The position numbers and the translations under genes are program-made. A stretch of DNA of 64,000 nt from Prostheceraeus crozeri (taxonomy: Eukaryota; Platyhelminthes; Polycladida; Euryleptidae). The number at the start of each line of letters is the position of its first letter. The stretch's first letter is position 1. The notes beneath the pieces were generated by a model. That model did not search any database. It saw only the letters and a program-made list of their open reading frames with translations, and had not been told where the DNA came from. Shown here in pieces: positions 46,582 through 58,489 of this stretch. The DNA is taken from contig CAJQUW010003393.1 in NCBI GenBank assembly GCA_907163375.1, positions 1 to 64,000 of the forward strand, written 5' to 3'.

Positions 46582-49525
46582 TCAAAAAGTGATCATAGTA
46601 TCAATCAGATAAGACTTTAAACATTTTTTAAAAGATTTTAAATTATTAGTGTTTTTAATATGGTTAGGAAGTGCGTTCCACAAAAAGGGTATCTTGAATT
46701 TACTAATGCTTTGCTCCAAAGAAGTTCTATAATAGGGAAGCTGGAAGTTGTTATTGCGTCTTATCGATGTATTAACATAATTTTGAAAAATTTGTGGTAG
46801 TGATTCATTCATATATTTCATCTTGTAAGCAAGAACTAGTAATTCATACGTGTACATTGTATCTACGTTCATATATAGTTCACGTTTGTAGAAATTTAGA
46901 TTCAGAGATTGTTTTTCTATACGATATATTATTTTAATCAATATTTTATGCATTCTTTGCAATTTATTCAGCGGTTCTTTCTTTCCACTACCGTATGCTA
47001 TCAAACAGTATTTTATCAATGGGATGCAAAGTTGCTCGTGCAACATACGGAGCGTATTTTGCGGCATGAGATCTCTTAGTCTGTAAAACATAGGTATGAA
47101 TTTTTTTAACCTCTTGATTACCGAAAACACATGGTCATCAAATCGTAAATCTTGATCAAAATTAACACCAAGGAATCTTGTCCTTTCAACTTGGCTTAGT
47201 TTAGTGTTTTTCAAACTGATATCTACTGCTTTCGATTTTTCTTTGTGGATTCTTGGTGGAATAAGTATAAATTCACATTTTCCTAGATGTAGAGTAAGCT
47301 TATTACATTCCATCCATGTTTGTATATTTTCTAAGGAATTTTGAGTTTTCACTATAACTCCATTGAGGGATTTGTCACTTACGATTAGATTTGTGTCGTC
47401 AGCGAAAAGGTTTAGCTCTCCATTAGTGCTAACATTTTTGATATCATTAATATAAATTAAAAACAACAGCGGACCTAGCGCTGAGCCTTGAGGTATTCCA
47501 TTTTTAATCGTGAGCTTACTTGACCTAACATTATTTACGAGAACTGTATGCGGCCTGTTTTTCAGGTATGTTGTGAACCATTCGTGCATGAAGCCACGAA
47601 AACCTATCCTATGCAATTTATTTAATAATATGTCTAAGTCTACGGCATCGAAGGCCTTGGCTATATCTAGATTTACAGCAGCAGTAAATAGATTATTAGC
47701 CTTGGCTTGATATATTTTGTCAGTTAATTTTAAAACTGCTAGATTTGTTGAATGACATTTGCGAAATCCAAATTGATTTTCATAGAGGGCCTTATTTTTT
47801 TCCAGATAGCATAACATTCTTTTATGGATCAGTTTTTCAAAGATTTTTTGTTAAGTAGCTTAGCAGACATATTGGTCTATAGTTAGACGGATTGCTTTTA
47901 TCACCTTTTTTAAACAATGGTATAATGGTTAATTCCTTCAGGCTATCGGGGTATATTCCACTATTAACTGATTCATTGTATAATTTTGTTAGATAGGAAA
48001 ATACTTGCAGTGGACAATGTTTGAAGATTTTTAATGGTACTCTGTCATGTGTCGATCGGTTATTGTTCATTGTGGTTATTGTATTAGTTAATTCTATCGT
48101 TGTGAAATTCTGAAACCTGAATGAGTTCGGATACATATCAAGATAGTGTTCGTAGTTAGTTTTAGTTTTATTACTATTACCTAGAGTTTCTGTAATGTTT
48201 ACAAAATGATCATTTAATTCATTAGCTATGTCATTATAGTCATACTTCACACCATGACCCGTTTGTATTTCTGTGATGAAATTATCGGCCTTGGATTTTC
48301 CTCTTAGATTATTAATAGATTTCCACAATTCTTTCGTGTCATTTTTAATGGAGGAGAATTTGCGGTTATGATATTTTCTCTCCTCAGTCCTCGCTAAACA
48401 TTTGAAATATTTTGCGTACGATTTATAGTCTAGTTCATCTTTTTCAAGTTTAGATTTTTTCCATTTATTGAAAAGTCTAATTTTTTTCCTATGACATTTT
48501 CTTAAATCATCTGTAAACCAGTCTTTCTCTTTAAACATTTTCCGAGACAATTTCTGTAGGAGGAATATCTCATCGTGTACCGATATAATATTCTCTTGGA
48601 AATGTTTGAATTTTTCAGATGGCAAGTCAAATATCTGAGTGTCAAAATCAATGTCTGCTATTTTTTCTGTGAAGAATTTTATTCTTTCTTTGGTGTATGA
48701 TCTTACCATGGGACGTTCGTTAATGGAAAATTTTGGTTTTCTATTACTTTGATGTTTCAAAATTAGATATTGGCTATAATGATCGGTCAGTTCTGATCGA
48801 ACGTTGCCAGCAAATGAATCAATTTTCTTATCGTATAAAATTTTATTATGGATTAGCATTTGATCCATGACAGTCATAGAGTCTTTCGTTATCCTAGTTG
48901 GTGTAGAAATCAGTGGTGAAAAATTAAAATCTGTTATTGTATCGTAAAATTTGCAAATAGATTTATCAGACTGTTTATTTCGATTAAGATTGAGATCTCC
49001 AACTATCATTAACTTCTCAGTTTTCTTAACTTTACGCAAGATTTGGGACATACTATCAGTAAAAGGTTGTATCTCTAATGATGGACTGCGATATATACAA
49101 ATAATGCAGTTTTCGTTTGAGTATTTCGTATTGTAATGTAGCCATAGGTCATCGCAATTATTTAACTTCTTAGTTTCAACATTTATTACCTCAACAGTCG
49201 ATGTATTAACGAAGATAGCGACACCTCCACTTTTATTATGACTAGATAGATGATAATAGAATTTAAATCCGGGTAATATGTTATTGTACATTTCTATATT
49301 GAAATTCCATATCTCTGAAAGAATCAATAAATCCAATTTCGATTTTAGACAAGATAAGAAAACAACTAATTCCCGATAATTTCGGTTTAAAGATCGAATG
49401 TTCATATGTAAGGTTTTTAAAGTTATTGAGTCATCATTTCGATTTAAAAGATCATCGAAGTCACCTACATCTAAATCTGCATACTCGAGACTGCTGTGAT
49501 AGTTTTGTTTATGATTATCCTGCAT
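46582..49525 (-). CDS. Non-LTR ORF2: AP endonuclease and reverse transcriptase, frameshift at 47844-47849
   Basis: Copies the element RNA into a nicked target site. Endonuclease part (49525 onward): HMNIRSLNRNYRELV, LLILSEIWN, GGVAIFV, LMIVGDLNLN, and TDHYSQYLI as the SDH-like motif. RT part: YRPICLLSYL, then in the other frame KRMLCYLEKNKALYENQFGF, AFDAVDLDILL, GIPQGSALGPLLFLIYINDI and LFADDTN (catalytic ADD). The C-terminal part has RLRDLMPQNTLRMLHEQL and the usual end. The frame break lies in a run of six A (minus strand), typical of a one-base indel. No RNase H domain is seen. Confidence 0.85.
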
Positions 49526-49614
49526 TGTTCGTTTTACCTTCTAGACAGACAGGAAATGAGAGTGACAAGCAAATTTCGGGTCATTATCACAATAAAATAT
49601 CTGCATTGTGCCTA

Positions 49615-50346
49615 TTACAAATTATCATAAACATCATCTAATGTACCTCGAGATTTTACACGAATGTAAGAGGAGTTTTCGTCTTTTCGCAGAAACACTG
49701 CACCATCCCTAGTCCACACAAACTTAAAATTGCATCTCGTTGCAAATTCCTTAGTCTCCTTAAGGAGGCGATACCGAGATTCGGTCAAATTTTCCCTAAC
49801 AAAAATGTTTCTACTTCTAAATAGTTTTCGATGTGTTAAGATGTTCTTTTTGATGGCAGTGCTTCGGAGAGTTCCAACAAGAGTAACTTTACCGGTGTTG
49901 ACTCTATCTGGGATGACCTTTATGTCTTCTACATCACCTTCTTTCACTGCGTCGGTCATGAGGATTGAGTTGACAGTTCTCCTCAGCTGCAACTTTGGAT
50001 CTTCCTCCGTTTTCGGGATGTTGCTTACAACTACGTCTCGGATTCTCTTCTCTTGCTCTATCTCGTCAAGACGTCCTGCGAGATAGTTGACCTCTCCATT
50101 AAGGTATTTTATGTCGTTGTTCATCTTTTTGTTCTCCGATTCCAGACGTTTTCGCTCCTCCTTTTCCTTGTCGAGTTCCTTTCGCATATCGAAGAAGTCG
50201 TGTTGGATCACTTCAAGCTGTCTTTCGAATCCCTCCTTCGAAACTTTCATCACATCCTGCATAAATTGCTTCATACATGACATCATGTTATCTTCAGATG
50301 AGTCAGATGTGGAAGGTGAGCTTTTCTTGATCGCTTTAGTAGCCAT
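49615..50346 (-). CDS. Non-LTR ORF1: coiled-coil RNA-binding protein
   Basis: 243 residues. Ser-rich start, then a long coiled coil (about 45-110, EVIQHDFFDMRKELDKEKEE and following) and an RRM-like alpha/beta part (RDVVVSNIPKTEEDPKLQ ... NIFVRENLTESRYRLLKETK) with a C-terminal basic segment. This is the usual trimeric nucleic-acid chaperone of LINE-type elements. The ORF is intact and ends about 90 bp before ORF2. Confidence 0.75.
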   Translation of the reverse strand: MATKAIKKSSPSTSDSSEDNMMSCMKQFMQDVMKVSKEGFERQLEVIQHDFFDMRKELDKEKEERKRLESENKKMNNDIKYLNGEVNYLAGRLDEIEQEKRIRDVVVSNIPKTEEDPKLQLRRTVNSILMTDAVKEGDVEDIKVIPDRVNTGKVTLVGTLRSTAIKKNILTHRKLFRSRNIFVRENLTESRYRLLKETKEFATRCNFKFVWTRDGAVFLRKDENSSYIRVKSRGTLDDVYDNL

Positions 50347-50608
50347 AGTAGAAGCAGTAGCCGGTCAACGTTATCATGAAGGCAATGACGTGGCGGCCAT
50401 CTTGGACGCCATTTTGAATTTAGGGGTCAAGGTCCTCGATCTGGAATGTCTACCCAAGTTTTTTTTATCATCCTAGGGGTCCTTTACAGGAATCAAGAGT
50501 CAAAATGCGGGGACATATTTTTGCACACTCAACCCCCCTCAGCCCCCGGACTATTGGCTAAATCGCGAACTCGCGACGGTAAAGCTTGCATGTGTAAACG
50601 CAACTTAA

Positions 50609-52370
50609 AACTCCTATCGAAATTTTCTGTGATGCTAGTGGATTGGGAATTGGTGCTTGCCTGATGCAAAATGACAAGCCAGTCTCCTATGTAAGTCGAA
50701 AGCTTACTCCCGTGGAACAACGCTACTCGAACATTGAGCGAGAAATGTTAGGTCTAGTCTACGCGGTGAACAGATTCAGAAGAATGATAATTGGTGTTCC
50801 GACAACTGTCTATACAGATCATAAGCCTATTATCGCTATGATGCATAAGCATATCGACACATTGCCTTTACGAATTCAGAAGTGGATCATGTGTCTACAA
50901 TCTCACAACATAGCAGTAAAATACATACAAGGTCGTCAAAACCTTGTAGCTGATGCCCTCAGCAGAAACCCTATTGGTCAAGTACAAGAACACAATCAGA
51001 TACCTGATTTTGAAAATACGGAATTTGCACTTTGTTTTATCCTACGTTCTCTTCCTATTGACCTAAAACAGGTAGCTGAAGCATCAGCAAATGATACTAC
51101 TCTTCAGAACGTTATACATGAAATTGATAACTCCTGGTCTACACCTAATTCCAAATCATTAGGAACTTACTTTTCCATTCGCAGTGAGCTAACTACCAAA
51201 GTTTCCGATCCGTTAAACCCAAATACAATTGTAGTGTACAGAAACGAAAAGATCGCTATTCCTACTGCTCTGCGTTCCCAGCTACTTATTCAACTTCATG
51301 AAGGCCATTCGGGTACTACCAAAATGAAGCAAGTTCTCCGAACTTATGCATAGGCCTACTGGCCGGGATTCAGTTCAGACGTCGATGACTTCGTACGAAA
51401 ATGTCCAAGTTGCACCCAATTATCTACAAAAGTTGATCGCCCTCCGCTAACAATAACAGTTGAGAAGGAAACAGAGGTGATGTCAAAAGTTGGATTAGAT
51501 TTAACAGGTCCCTCACATCTTCTTCGAGGTCGAATCTTATTTACCTTCATTGACTACTACTCGCGTTACCCTGAAGCCGTCATTATCGATCATCTACAAG
51601 CTCTGCACTCATATCGAAGCTTACTACAATTTTCGCAACCTTCGGAATCCCTAAACAAGTGGTTACAGACAACGGTACTCCCTTCGTTTCAAATGAATTT
51701 TGCTCCTTTTTACAAAGCCAAGGTATCAAGCACATTAATAAGTCCGCTAACTATCATCCCCAGTCGAACGGAGTTGTGGAAAGATTCCACAGTTCAATGA
51801 AAACTAGACTTGCAAAAATTTTCTCAGAACCAACGAGTTTCATTACGACACGCGCTAGACAAAGTACTTTTTGACATGCGATCTGAACCACATTCCATAA
51901 CAGGTATTTCTCCATACGAGCGAATGTTCAATCGTCCAATGAGAACCAAACTTTCAAACCTTACTGATAACAACATTGGTGTACGTGCGCCTACCCGCGA
52001 TGTAGAATCTGAATACAGAAAAAAGTTTAAACCTAGTACGGTTTCTTATCCGATTGGTACTGCCGTCTACTTTCGAAAAGGGGAAAAGGATTCTTATGTG
52101 AACACAGGAGAAGTAGTGGAGATTGTCGCTCCAAATACTTATAAGATCATGACACCAGATGGCAACACTAGGATATACAATCAAGTAAATCTGAAAAGAA
52201 AATTTTCGCCAACGGAACCTATAGATGATATATGGACGATGCTTACGATCAGAATTATGCTTACGATCAAGTTATAGAAACAGCGTCTAGGACTGCATCT
52301 TCTCAAGTAGAATTCTCTTCTGAAAGCCAGAGTTCTTCTAATGAACCTATAGTTCACGATATTTCTTGAG
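50609..52370 (+). pseudogene. pol: gypsy RNase H and integrase, in-frame TAG and frameshifts
   Basis: Continues the pol frame from 37510 in phase. RNase H: FxDASGLGIGACL-type start near 50625, then VSYVSRKLTPVEQRYSNIER, VYTDHKPI and NLVADALSRNP. A linker and the HHCC zinc region (LLIQLHEGHSGTTKMKQVL ... CPSC) follow, with an in-frame TAG at 51352-51354 between the two. Integrase core: GLDLTGP, FTFIDYYSRYPEA, then after a frame change VTDNGTPFVS and NYHPQSNGVVERFHSSMK (DDE). A further frame change near 51810 leads to the C-terminal part with ISPYERMFNRPMRTKL. Confidence 0.85.
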
Positions 52371-52735
52371 AAAAAGGTATGTTGATCCTAAGTTTTACCG
52401 ACAATAGCTCTTAAGTATGATGATAGCTCTTCTATACTGTTTCTTATAGTCTACCATTTTTTATCGTTTTTCGCATTGTAAAGTTAATAAACCTGATTTT
52501 ATATTCGTGATTCTTCATTAACATTCTATATGCCAGCTTTACCAGCCGGATCTGTGTGAACTTAATGCTTCCTTATGCTCGTAGATGTTGAACTTTAAAT
52601 ACTCTATCTCTGATCTACAAACATGTGAATTTATGCGAAATACTTTAAATATTTGTACAAGTACTTCAATACTATGGACTTTACGAACTTGAATACAAGA
52701 AGTTGTTTCCTATGCTAATCTTACGACTTTTTCTA
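52371..52735. other. gypsy 3' untranslated region
   Basis: No gene. A-T-rich sequence between the pol end and the polypurine tract; AATAAA-like AATAAA at 52485-52490 (GTTAATAAACC). Confidence 0.45.
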
Positions 52736-53000
52736 TAAAAGGGGGGAATTGTGGAAATGCTCATTTGTATTATGACTCTGTGATTTATTGGAAGTGATGA
52801 ATTAAATACTTGTTTGAATTTATGTCATTCCAAAAATATACACATTTTCGCTGTCACCCCATGCACGCTGGTTTTCAATGAAAACTTACTCGGGACCCTC
52901 TTTGCATTTTAGGGCCAACTGGAATCGATAATCGCATGTCTGTCGATGTCAAAGATGTTATCAATGTGCATCGTATAAGATACATATTGGTATGTGTTGT
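52736..53000 (+). repeat. polypurine tract and start of the 3' LTR
   Basis: AAAAGGGGGGAAT at 52736-52749 is a typical plus-strand primer tract, followed by TGTGGAAATG (52750), the expected TG start of an LTR. The LTR end is not visible because no matching 5' LTR is in the window; the end coordinate is arbitrary. Confidence 0.6.
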
Positions 53001-55050
53001 TTGTTTTTATTTGCTAAAGCCAATTTTATATCAAATTTTCTGATGGTTCATATTTATTTTTTCTGTTGTATCATGTAATTTCTTGCCACAAAATTATATA
53101 CACACGTTAGATTATTGCCAAGCTTGGCAATCGCGCGTTGCCGGTGCACGTGGGGCGTGGGCACAGCAACAATATACGTGTACAACCATAGCCAGGTACT
53201 GGACTTATTACAAAGAAGCAATCTGGCTGACTGATCGCAAGTAAAGGCGTGGTTCATTATTCTGCTCAGAGAAGTCATTTAGTCATGTATCTGGTGAATC
53301 GTAAGTGAACTTCACTCTGCTTTCATCTAAAATTGAAAGAATTGGTTTTCATTTGTATTATTCCTATATAGCATGCACTCATCAGATTTAAGAATCAACA
53401 TAAAATAATGCAATAAAGTCTAATTGAAAGAATTGTGTCAGCAGTGCTTTTATTTACATCTGAAGACGTTTTTGCAAGATATCTGAAAAGTAGAATGTTG
53501 CACTCTTGGGGTCTATTTGTTGCAATTCGGACGCTGGTTTTAGACATATAGAAATTTCTTGATTTCTTGATTATTATTAAAATGCGCTTTGCTTCTGCAA
53601 TTACTGAAAAGAGGCAATGGAGAGGAATACATGTTCCTCGCTTGCAAATATTTTCAAATTCATGCAATATCAGCTGATTTTCACTGGTTTCGTTGCAGAA
53701 ACGTCTTTTTTCTATCGAGCCCTTTATAATATTAAATATCTTTGTTCGACACTCTACTTAGATATCCCTACTCTATGATAAAGAGCGTCTGGTATGGAAA
53801 TAGTGAAATAGTATTCTAATGCCGATCGCGGGCCTATGGGTCTAGGAGCACAGGACGCCACTGGTCACAATTACGCACATTGGGCAGCCCATAGCCTATA
53901 AAACAACAATATCGTCCCATTGCCGCAATGCTTTTTTGCCACGATGGCGAACTATCCTCTATTTCTCATCGACCTTTTACAACTAAATATCTTAAATAGT
54001 GCTACTGGCATTAGACATGATCAACTATTATTGTATTTCAAACCATCAGTGGAGCATGACGCTTGGTCAGAACAAGGGGAATGTACGGAATGTACAATCT
54101 TTTTCATTTCTGCAGCAAAATTAGAGAAGCTGATGTAATTTCTACATCCAAAATGTCACGATTTCTAGATTAATACTCTTGTGGAAGCTACATAAAATTT
54201 CTGTTCTTCCACAAATAGCACACAAAACCCATGCAAAAACCGCTGACTCGAATGCATTTATGTGAAAGGTCGCTTTACTTATGTCAATTTTATTGTAATG
54301 TAGCACAAAGAAAAGGCCCATTTAAATGGCCATGCCATTGAGTGAGTATACTTGCTCCATGGGCCATACGTGTTTAACCTTCAAAACATTTGTTTATCTA
54401 GTGTAGTAAAACACTATCATTTTAAACTCTTCTTTCTATTGTTGATGTTGGAAAAAGTAGGGAAAATATTATGACTAAAATGAAATAATCTTTCTAGTCA
54501 CATTGAAAATTGCTTTTGTTTCGTTGAAACAAAGCATTTCACAACATGCTTATTTTATTAATCCACAGCGTCTTCCCGAGTAGCTTTTATCTGCATAAAA
54601 TAGGCGCAAATGCATTCAATGTTGCCACGATGACTCAATGCACACAGCTGTACCGCACTAATTGCGATTTTGATCGCGCATGAGGAGTGCAAAATGGTGT
54701 AAAGTTGCAGCCAGAGCATCTTTTTTTCCATTAAAGATTCATCTCTGCCAATGCAGACCTTTTGCGTAATCGTTAAGTGAACTTGACGGACAATGAGACA
54801 TTTAGTCTACTGCCTTACTGCTGCAGTAATAACAACCACGCCATGTGCGAATCCAATGCTTGTTGTTAATTCTACGTTTAAATTGTCAGTCAATACTCAA
54901 TCACATTGCAGTCAAAAGGTCACTTTAAGCAATTGCAAAATTTCATGCACCTATACAATCAATCCCAGTAGATATTTATGAAAGTTTTTTGTGTGTATAA
55001 AAATTGATTCAGCAATATTATTTTTTAAAAAAACTGATGTAATAATATTA
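53001..55050. other. host intergenic DNA, no gene seen
   Basis: Only short ORFs without domains. No splice-consistent gene was recognised. Ordinary A+T-rich sequence. Confidence 0.45.
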
Positions 55051-55055
55051 TTTTC

Positions 55056-55218
55056 CAGTCTTTCTACGCACTGAAATTAATAAGCTGTATCAAAATATGT
55101 TTTGCCGATCTGGCCTTATCAATTGAGATAGAAAGACTATATCTCAATTGATAAGGCCTGATCGGCGAAATACATCTTGGAACAATTAATCAATTAATTT
55201 TTGTGCGCAGAAGGACTG
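55056..55218. repeat. foldback element (long hairpin)
   Basis: Near-palindrome. The inner stem GATCTGGCCTTATCAATTGAGATA at 55107-55130 pairs with TATCTCAATTGATAAGGCCTGATC from 55139. The arms continue with mismatches out to CAGTCTTTCTACGCAC (55056) and its complement (ending 55218). It is a MITE or foldback transposon; a hairpin RNA is possible. Confidence 0.75.
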
Positions 55219-55790
55219 AAAGGAGAAATATTATTTCACAAATTTCAAAAAATTGATATCGTCTTTCTTTACAAGATCTATAAAAATAACGAAAACATGA
55301 TCCAGAAATAGGCTCTCAAAAATCTTCTGAAAACAGCTGCAGATAGGTCAATTTTGCACCGAATTCACGATGATGACGAGGAGACTTAGAGTTAATCTAT
55401 AGCAGCTGCAACAGTCGCAGTATTCCGGCACCCGTCTTCCTTTTTCTGCTCAATGCATCATACAGTATGCCTTGCGCACACATTGCTTCACATTAAGATG
55501 TCCACATTTTTTGTCTACGGATTAGCAAAATGTTTGTGTAAGATTTATGGCATCCCTCTAACATTCGCTTCAGAACATGAAAATGCTTGAAGTATCCCTA
55601 CCCTTGACGGTACAGTAAGTCTCATCAGAATCGTTGATTTTATAGTCAGTCTATTGCTATCCAAGTTTATAACGTACATGTATATACATGAATTTTGACG
55701 TGAACATAGCAAACTTTTTCTGTTTTCTGTAGGTCTTTTTTTAGCGTCTTCTATGGATGTACATTGTGGCATGTTGTTCATTAGACATAT
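55219..55790. other. intergenic DNA, no gene seen
   Basis: A 123-residue minus-strand ORF (55916-55545) overlaps the end of the next transposon and shows no domain; it is not accepted. Confidence 0.4.
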
Positions 55791-56744
55791 TAGGGGAGAG
55801 TGGGGTGATTTGGCACCTGGGGTGAATTGGCACCCACCCCTACAGCCTATTTTAGGCTCTGTATCAAAAATCCGAAATATAAATTTGGAAGCACTATTAT
55901 AGTGCACACTTGGCATATAATAATTATGTTCATGGCGGACTTCGTTTTTCCTTCACACAAAAAAATTACGTTTACCTTAGGTCAAAAAAATTTTTGCATT
56001 TCTGCAGTTTTTTTGGATATTTTTTCCTAGCAACTGATATTTACCGGCAATACACGTTTTCTGCTAGCTAGGTCAATGGACTAAAAGGTCACATGAATGA
56101 AATTTCCAAAATTTTGGTATTCTCGGTACGCCAGCTGTTTTCGATAAAAAAGTGAAATGGGGTGATCTGGCACTATATGTTGACAGCTAGTTTTGTTGAC
56201 CGAATCTAGCTTAATCCTGCTATTAAAACTGAACTAGTAGGACATCCATCAGGCCTAAATCTTAACGCATCATCATCACTGCAAAGTACTGCTAACTATA
56301 ACCGATTAGGCTTAGCTAAAAGGGCAAATAACTCATAGCCTGTAGCGATATGCGTTTTCCAAGTTGATTTCGATTGCCTACTGCGTCAGTTGGAGGAGCC
56401 GGAACCATATATTTCGGCTACCTGCCGAAATATCAGTGTTCAATTTGCCGAGCCCGTAAACGTATTGGAAAAATAGCATGCTTACAGTGTTTCCATTGAT
56501 AGCATACTCTTATTTTATATTGTTCACCTGTGTAATTTTTTCATCGATTTGATGTATAAAGATTTATTTTTACTATGCATACTGTTTTACATGCGTCAAA
56601 TCAATAAGATTCAAGGATTGGGGATGATATGATATAATAAAACCACATTTCAGAATTATCTACATAGACATACAACAAATAAAAATTATAACGTAGGTGT
56701 AACAAAGTCGAAAGTCGAATGTGTGTAGTTAGTGCCGGTATATA

Positions 56745-58489
56745 CAGTCTGCGACATTTTATTAGGACCACCCATATTTTTTTAGTTTTTTACAACTAGC
56801 TACTTGTTGATGTCATATTATCTTTCACCCTTGTCAATACATTAAATAGGCATGTATGCCAACAATATACCACAACATAGCCATCTACTGATTAATAACA
56901 CAGACACCAGACACTCAAACATAAAAATTGACCGCGACATATTATTAGGACCACCTTCGACATTTACATAAAAAGTTTTCCTTTGGACATGATAACGCTG
57001 CGTTTTTGTTTTGTAATTGGCAACCCAAACATCTTATATAAATCTTATGCAGCCGATGCTTCATGATAGCGCATTAATGTTCTGAATGGTTTACATCGGA
57101 GATGGTCCTTCCAACAAAGTGGCGCTGATGTCATCAAAATGTCGCTTCACAATACTGACAGTGTGGCAGGGAGCTCCCTCTTGCATAAGTAGTCCGTTGT
57201 TTTCCGGAAACCAGCAGTTATGAACTATGGAATCACCCTTCTCTGAAGCACTTGTAAGGATGAAGTCGAATCGAGTTAATAGAGCACTCACAAACATGAA
57301 GCCTACCAGTTTCCTCGCAAGAAAACAGGCCTACAGCATGACCTTTGCTTGGTGTTTGACGGGCTGAAACGCAGGAGCAAGTGATCCACGTGACTGCCAC
57401 ATTCGCTGACGAGTAGTCTGGTGACACTCAAGGCTCGGCTCTACGCAGAATGCCACATTCAACAGTCATTGACGCTCCAATTGACATGGCGAGTGGCAAA
57501 ATTAAGCCTATTAGATCTTCATGCATGGGTCAGTTACGACACTTTCCGTGACCGCAATCCCGCTTGCAATCATTTTATGCATCCCTCGTTGAACAGTGTG
57601 TGCCACTTCGCTGATGTAACGCTTCTACCATGGTCTTCGTAGCTGGGACGACGTTATTAGCCACCCTTTTCAAACAGTAGGCCTGCGCTCTTGGAATCGG
57701 CCATCTTGTGTCGTAGATTTTCATCATGCTCCACAACGTCATCATCGGTTTGCTGCATAAGGATTTCCAGAAGTCATATTCCGTTGAACAAGTAGTGCCG
57801 ACGACTTTGAAACATAACAACGAGTAGCGATTTCACGCTGAGAAAACTCTTCGCTATACAAAGCTTCCATCTACGAGCCACTTATGCTTGTTGTTAGATC
57901 CGTTTTTACTCATGAGTAGGATTTAGACTTTCCACGTTAGACCTAAACATAAATCGTATTGGTAGATATCCATGTTATCTCAATAGTTCAGATATCTGGT
58001 CTCGATGATGCAAAGCAAATCAAGGATCGATTTGATAATGAATATTAATATCTTTATTGTTGACAGTCAACAGTGTGCGTGCGCAGGCGACGACACACCA
58101 CACATTAATGATAGTTTCTCACATGCGGCTTTCTCACAGCAAGCCGACAATGCACAAATAAGGCAAACAGAACACACAATTTGTATTGCTAAGAAATCGA
58201 CATATAAGTAAATAACTGATAATAGATCTTTATCTAGCGTTGTCATGTCTAAAAGAAAGCTTCTTATCTAAATGTCGAAGGTGGTCCTAATAATATGTCG
58301 CGGTCAATTTTTATGTTTGAGTGTCTGGTGTCTGTGTTATTAATCAGTAGATGGCTATGTTGTGGTATATTGTTGGCATACATGCCTATTTAATGTATTG
58401 ACAAGGGTGAAAGATAATATGACATCAACAAGTAGCTAGTTGTAAAAAACTAAAAAATATGGGTGGTCCTAATAAAATGTCGCAGACTG
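56745..58489. mobile_element. Tc1/mariner-like transposon with about 220-bp inverted repeats, decayed
   Basis: The ends CAGTCTGCGACATTTTATTA and complement are flanked by TA (56743-56744, 58490-58491). Arms of about 220 bp (56745-56964 and 58270-58489) are nearly identical. A second inner copy of the end phrase (CGCGACATATTATTAGGACC) lies at the inner border of each arm, as in other long-arm Tc1 elements. The inside holds a broken transposase on the minus strand. Confidence 0.9.
57091..57820 (-). pseudogene. Tc1-like transposase remnant
   Basis: Minus-strand fragments. MQEGAPCHTVSIVKRHFDD followed by a proline-containing stretch (57180-57091) matches the second-Asp region of Tc1 transposases. 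The ORFs at 57427-57233 and 57820-57575 are in other frames and heavily mutated. No intact catalytic triad is readable. Confidence 0.65.

Larger units (their letters stand above)
46164..50369 (-). mobile_element. Non-LTR retrotransposon (APE-type, CR1/Jockey-like group)
   Basis: On the minus strand, ORF1 and ORF2 are followed by a 3' end of tandem TATTC units (plus strand 46164-46190). The target duplication GTTAT is at 46159-46163 and 50370-50374. The uninterrupted arm at 42208-42225 shows the pre-insertion site. ORF1 starts only about 23 bp from the 5' end, so the copy is full-length or slightly truncated. One frameshift in ORF2 inactivates it. Confidence 0.85.
42033..50553. mobile_element. 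Unclassified DNA transposon with repeat-rich inverted arms
   Basis: Inverted ends TAGTCCTGGGGCTGAGGGGG (42033) and its complement (ending 50553) are followed by a shared 170-bp inverted segment (GTGCAAAAATATGTCCCCGC ... AAGATGGCCGCCACGTCATT). TTG flanks both ends (42030-42032 and 50554-50556) as a likely 3-bp duplication. Inside the ends come tandem units of about 190 bp (left 42205-42590, right 45500-46158 inverted). A non-LTR element (46164-50369) splits the right arm. Coding remnants occupy 42591-45230. Confidence 0.75.
37511..50605. mobile_element. PIF/Harbinger DNA transposon (with nested insertions)
   Basis: Terminal inverted repeats AGGTGCGCTTACACATG (37511) and the inverse of AGTTGCGTTTACACATG (ending 50605), continuing less perfectly to GTCGCGA. 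Target duplication is TAA (37508-37510 and 50606-50608), as usual for the superfamily (TWA). It encodes a spliced DDE transposase and a MADF/Myb-like partner on opposite strands. It interrupts gypsy pol between RT and RNase H. Confidence 0.9.
12668..52900 (+). mobile_element. Ty3/gypsy-like LTR retrotransposon, split by two large insertions
   Basis: Pieces in order: gag capsid region (12684-13205), then the 13.2-35.98 kb provirus, then zinc knuckles, protease region and reverse transcriptase (35985-37510). A 13-kb Harbinger insertion follows, then RNase H and integrase (50609-52330), a polypurine tract and the start of a 3' LTR (52750). The reading frame continues exactly across the Harbinger insertion once one TAA duplication is discounted. 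No 5' LTR is visible, because the AT-rich element abuts the start of gag. Frameshifts and an in-frame TAG (51352-51354) show it is dead. Confidence 0.85.
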
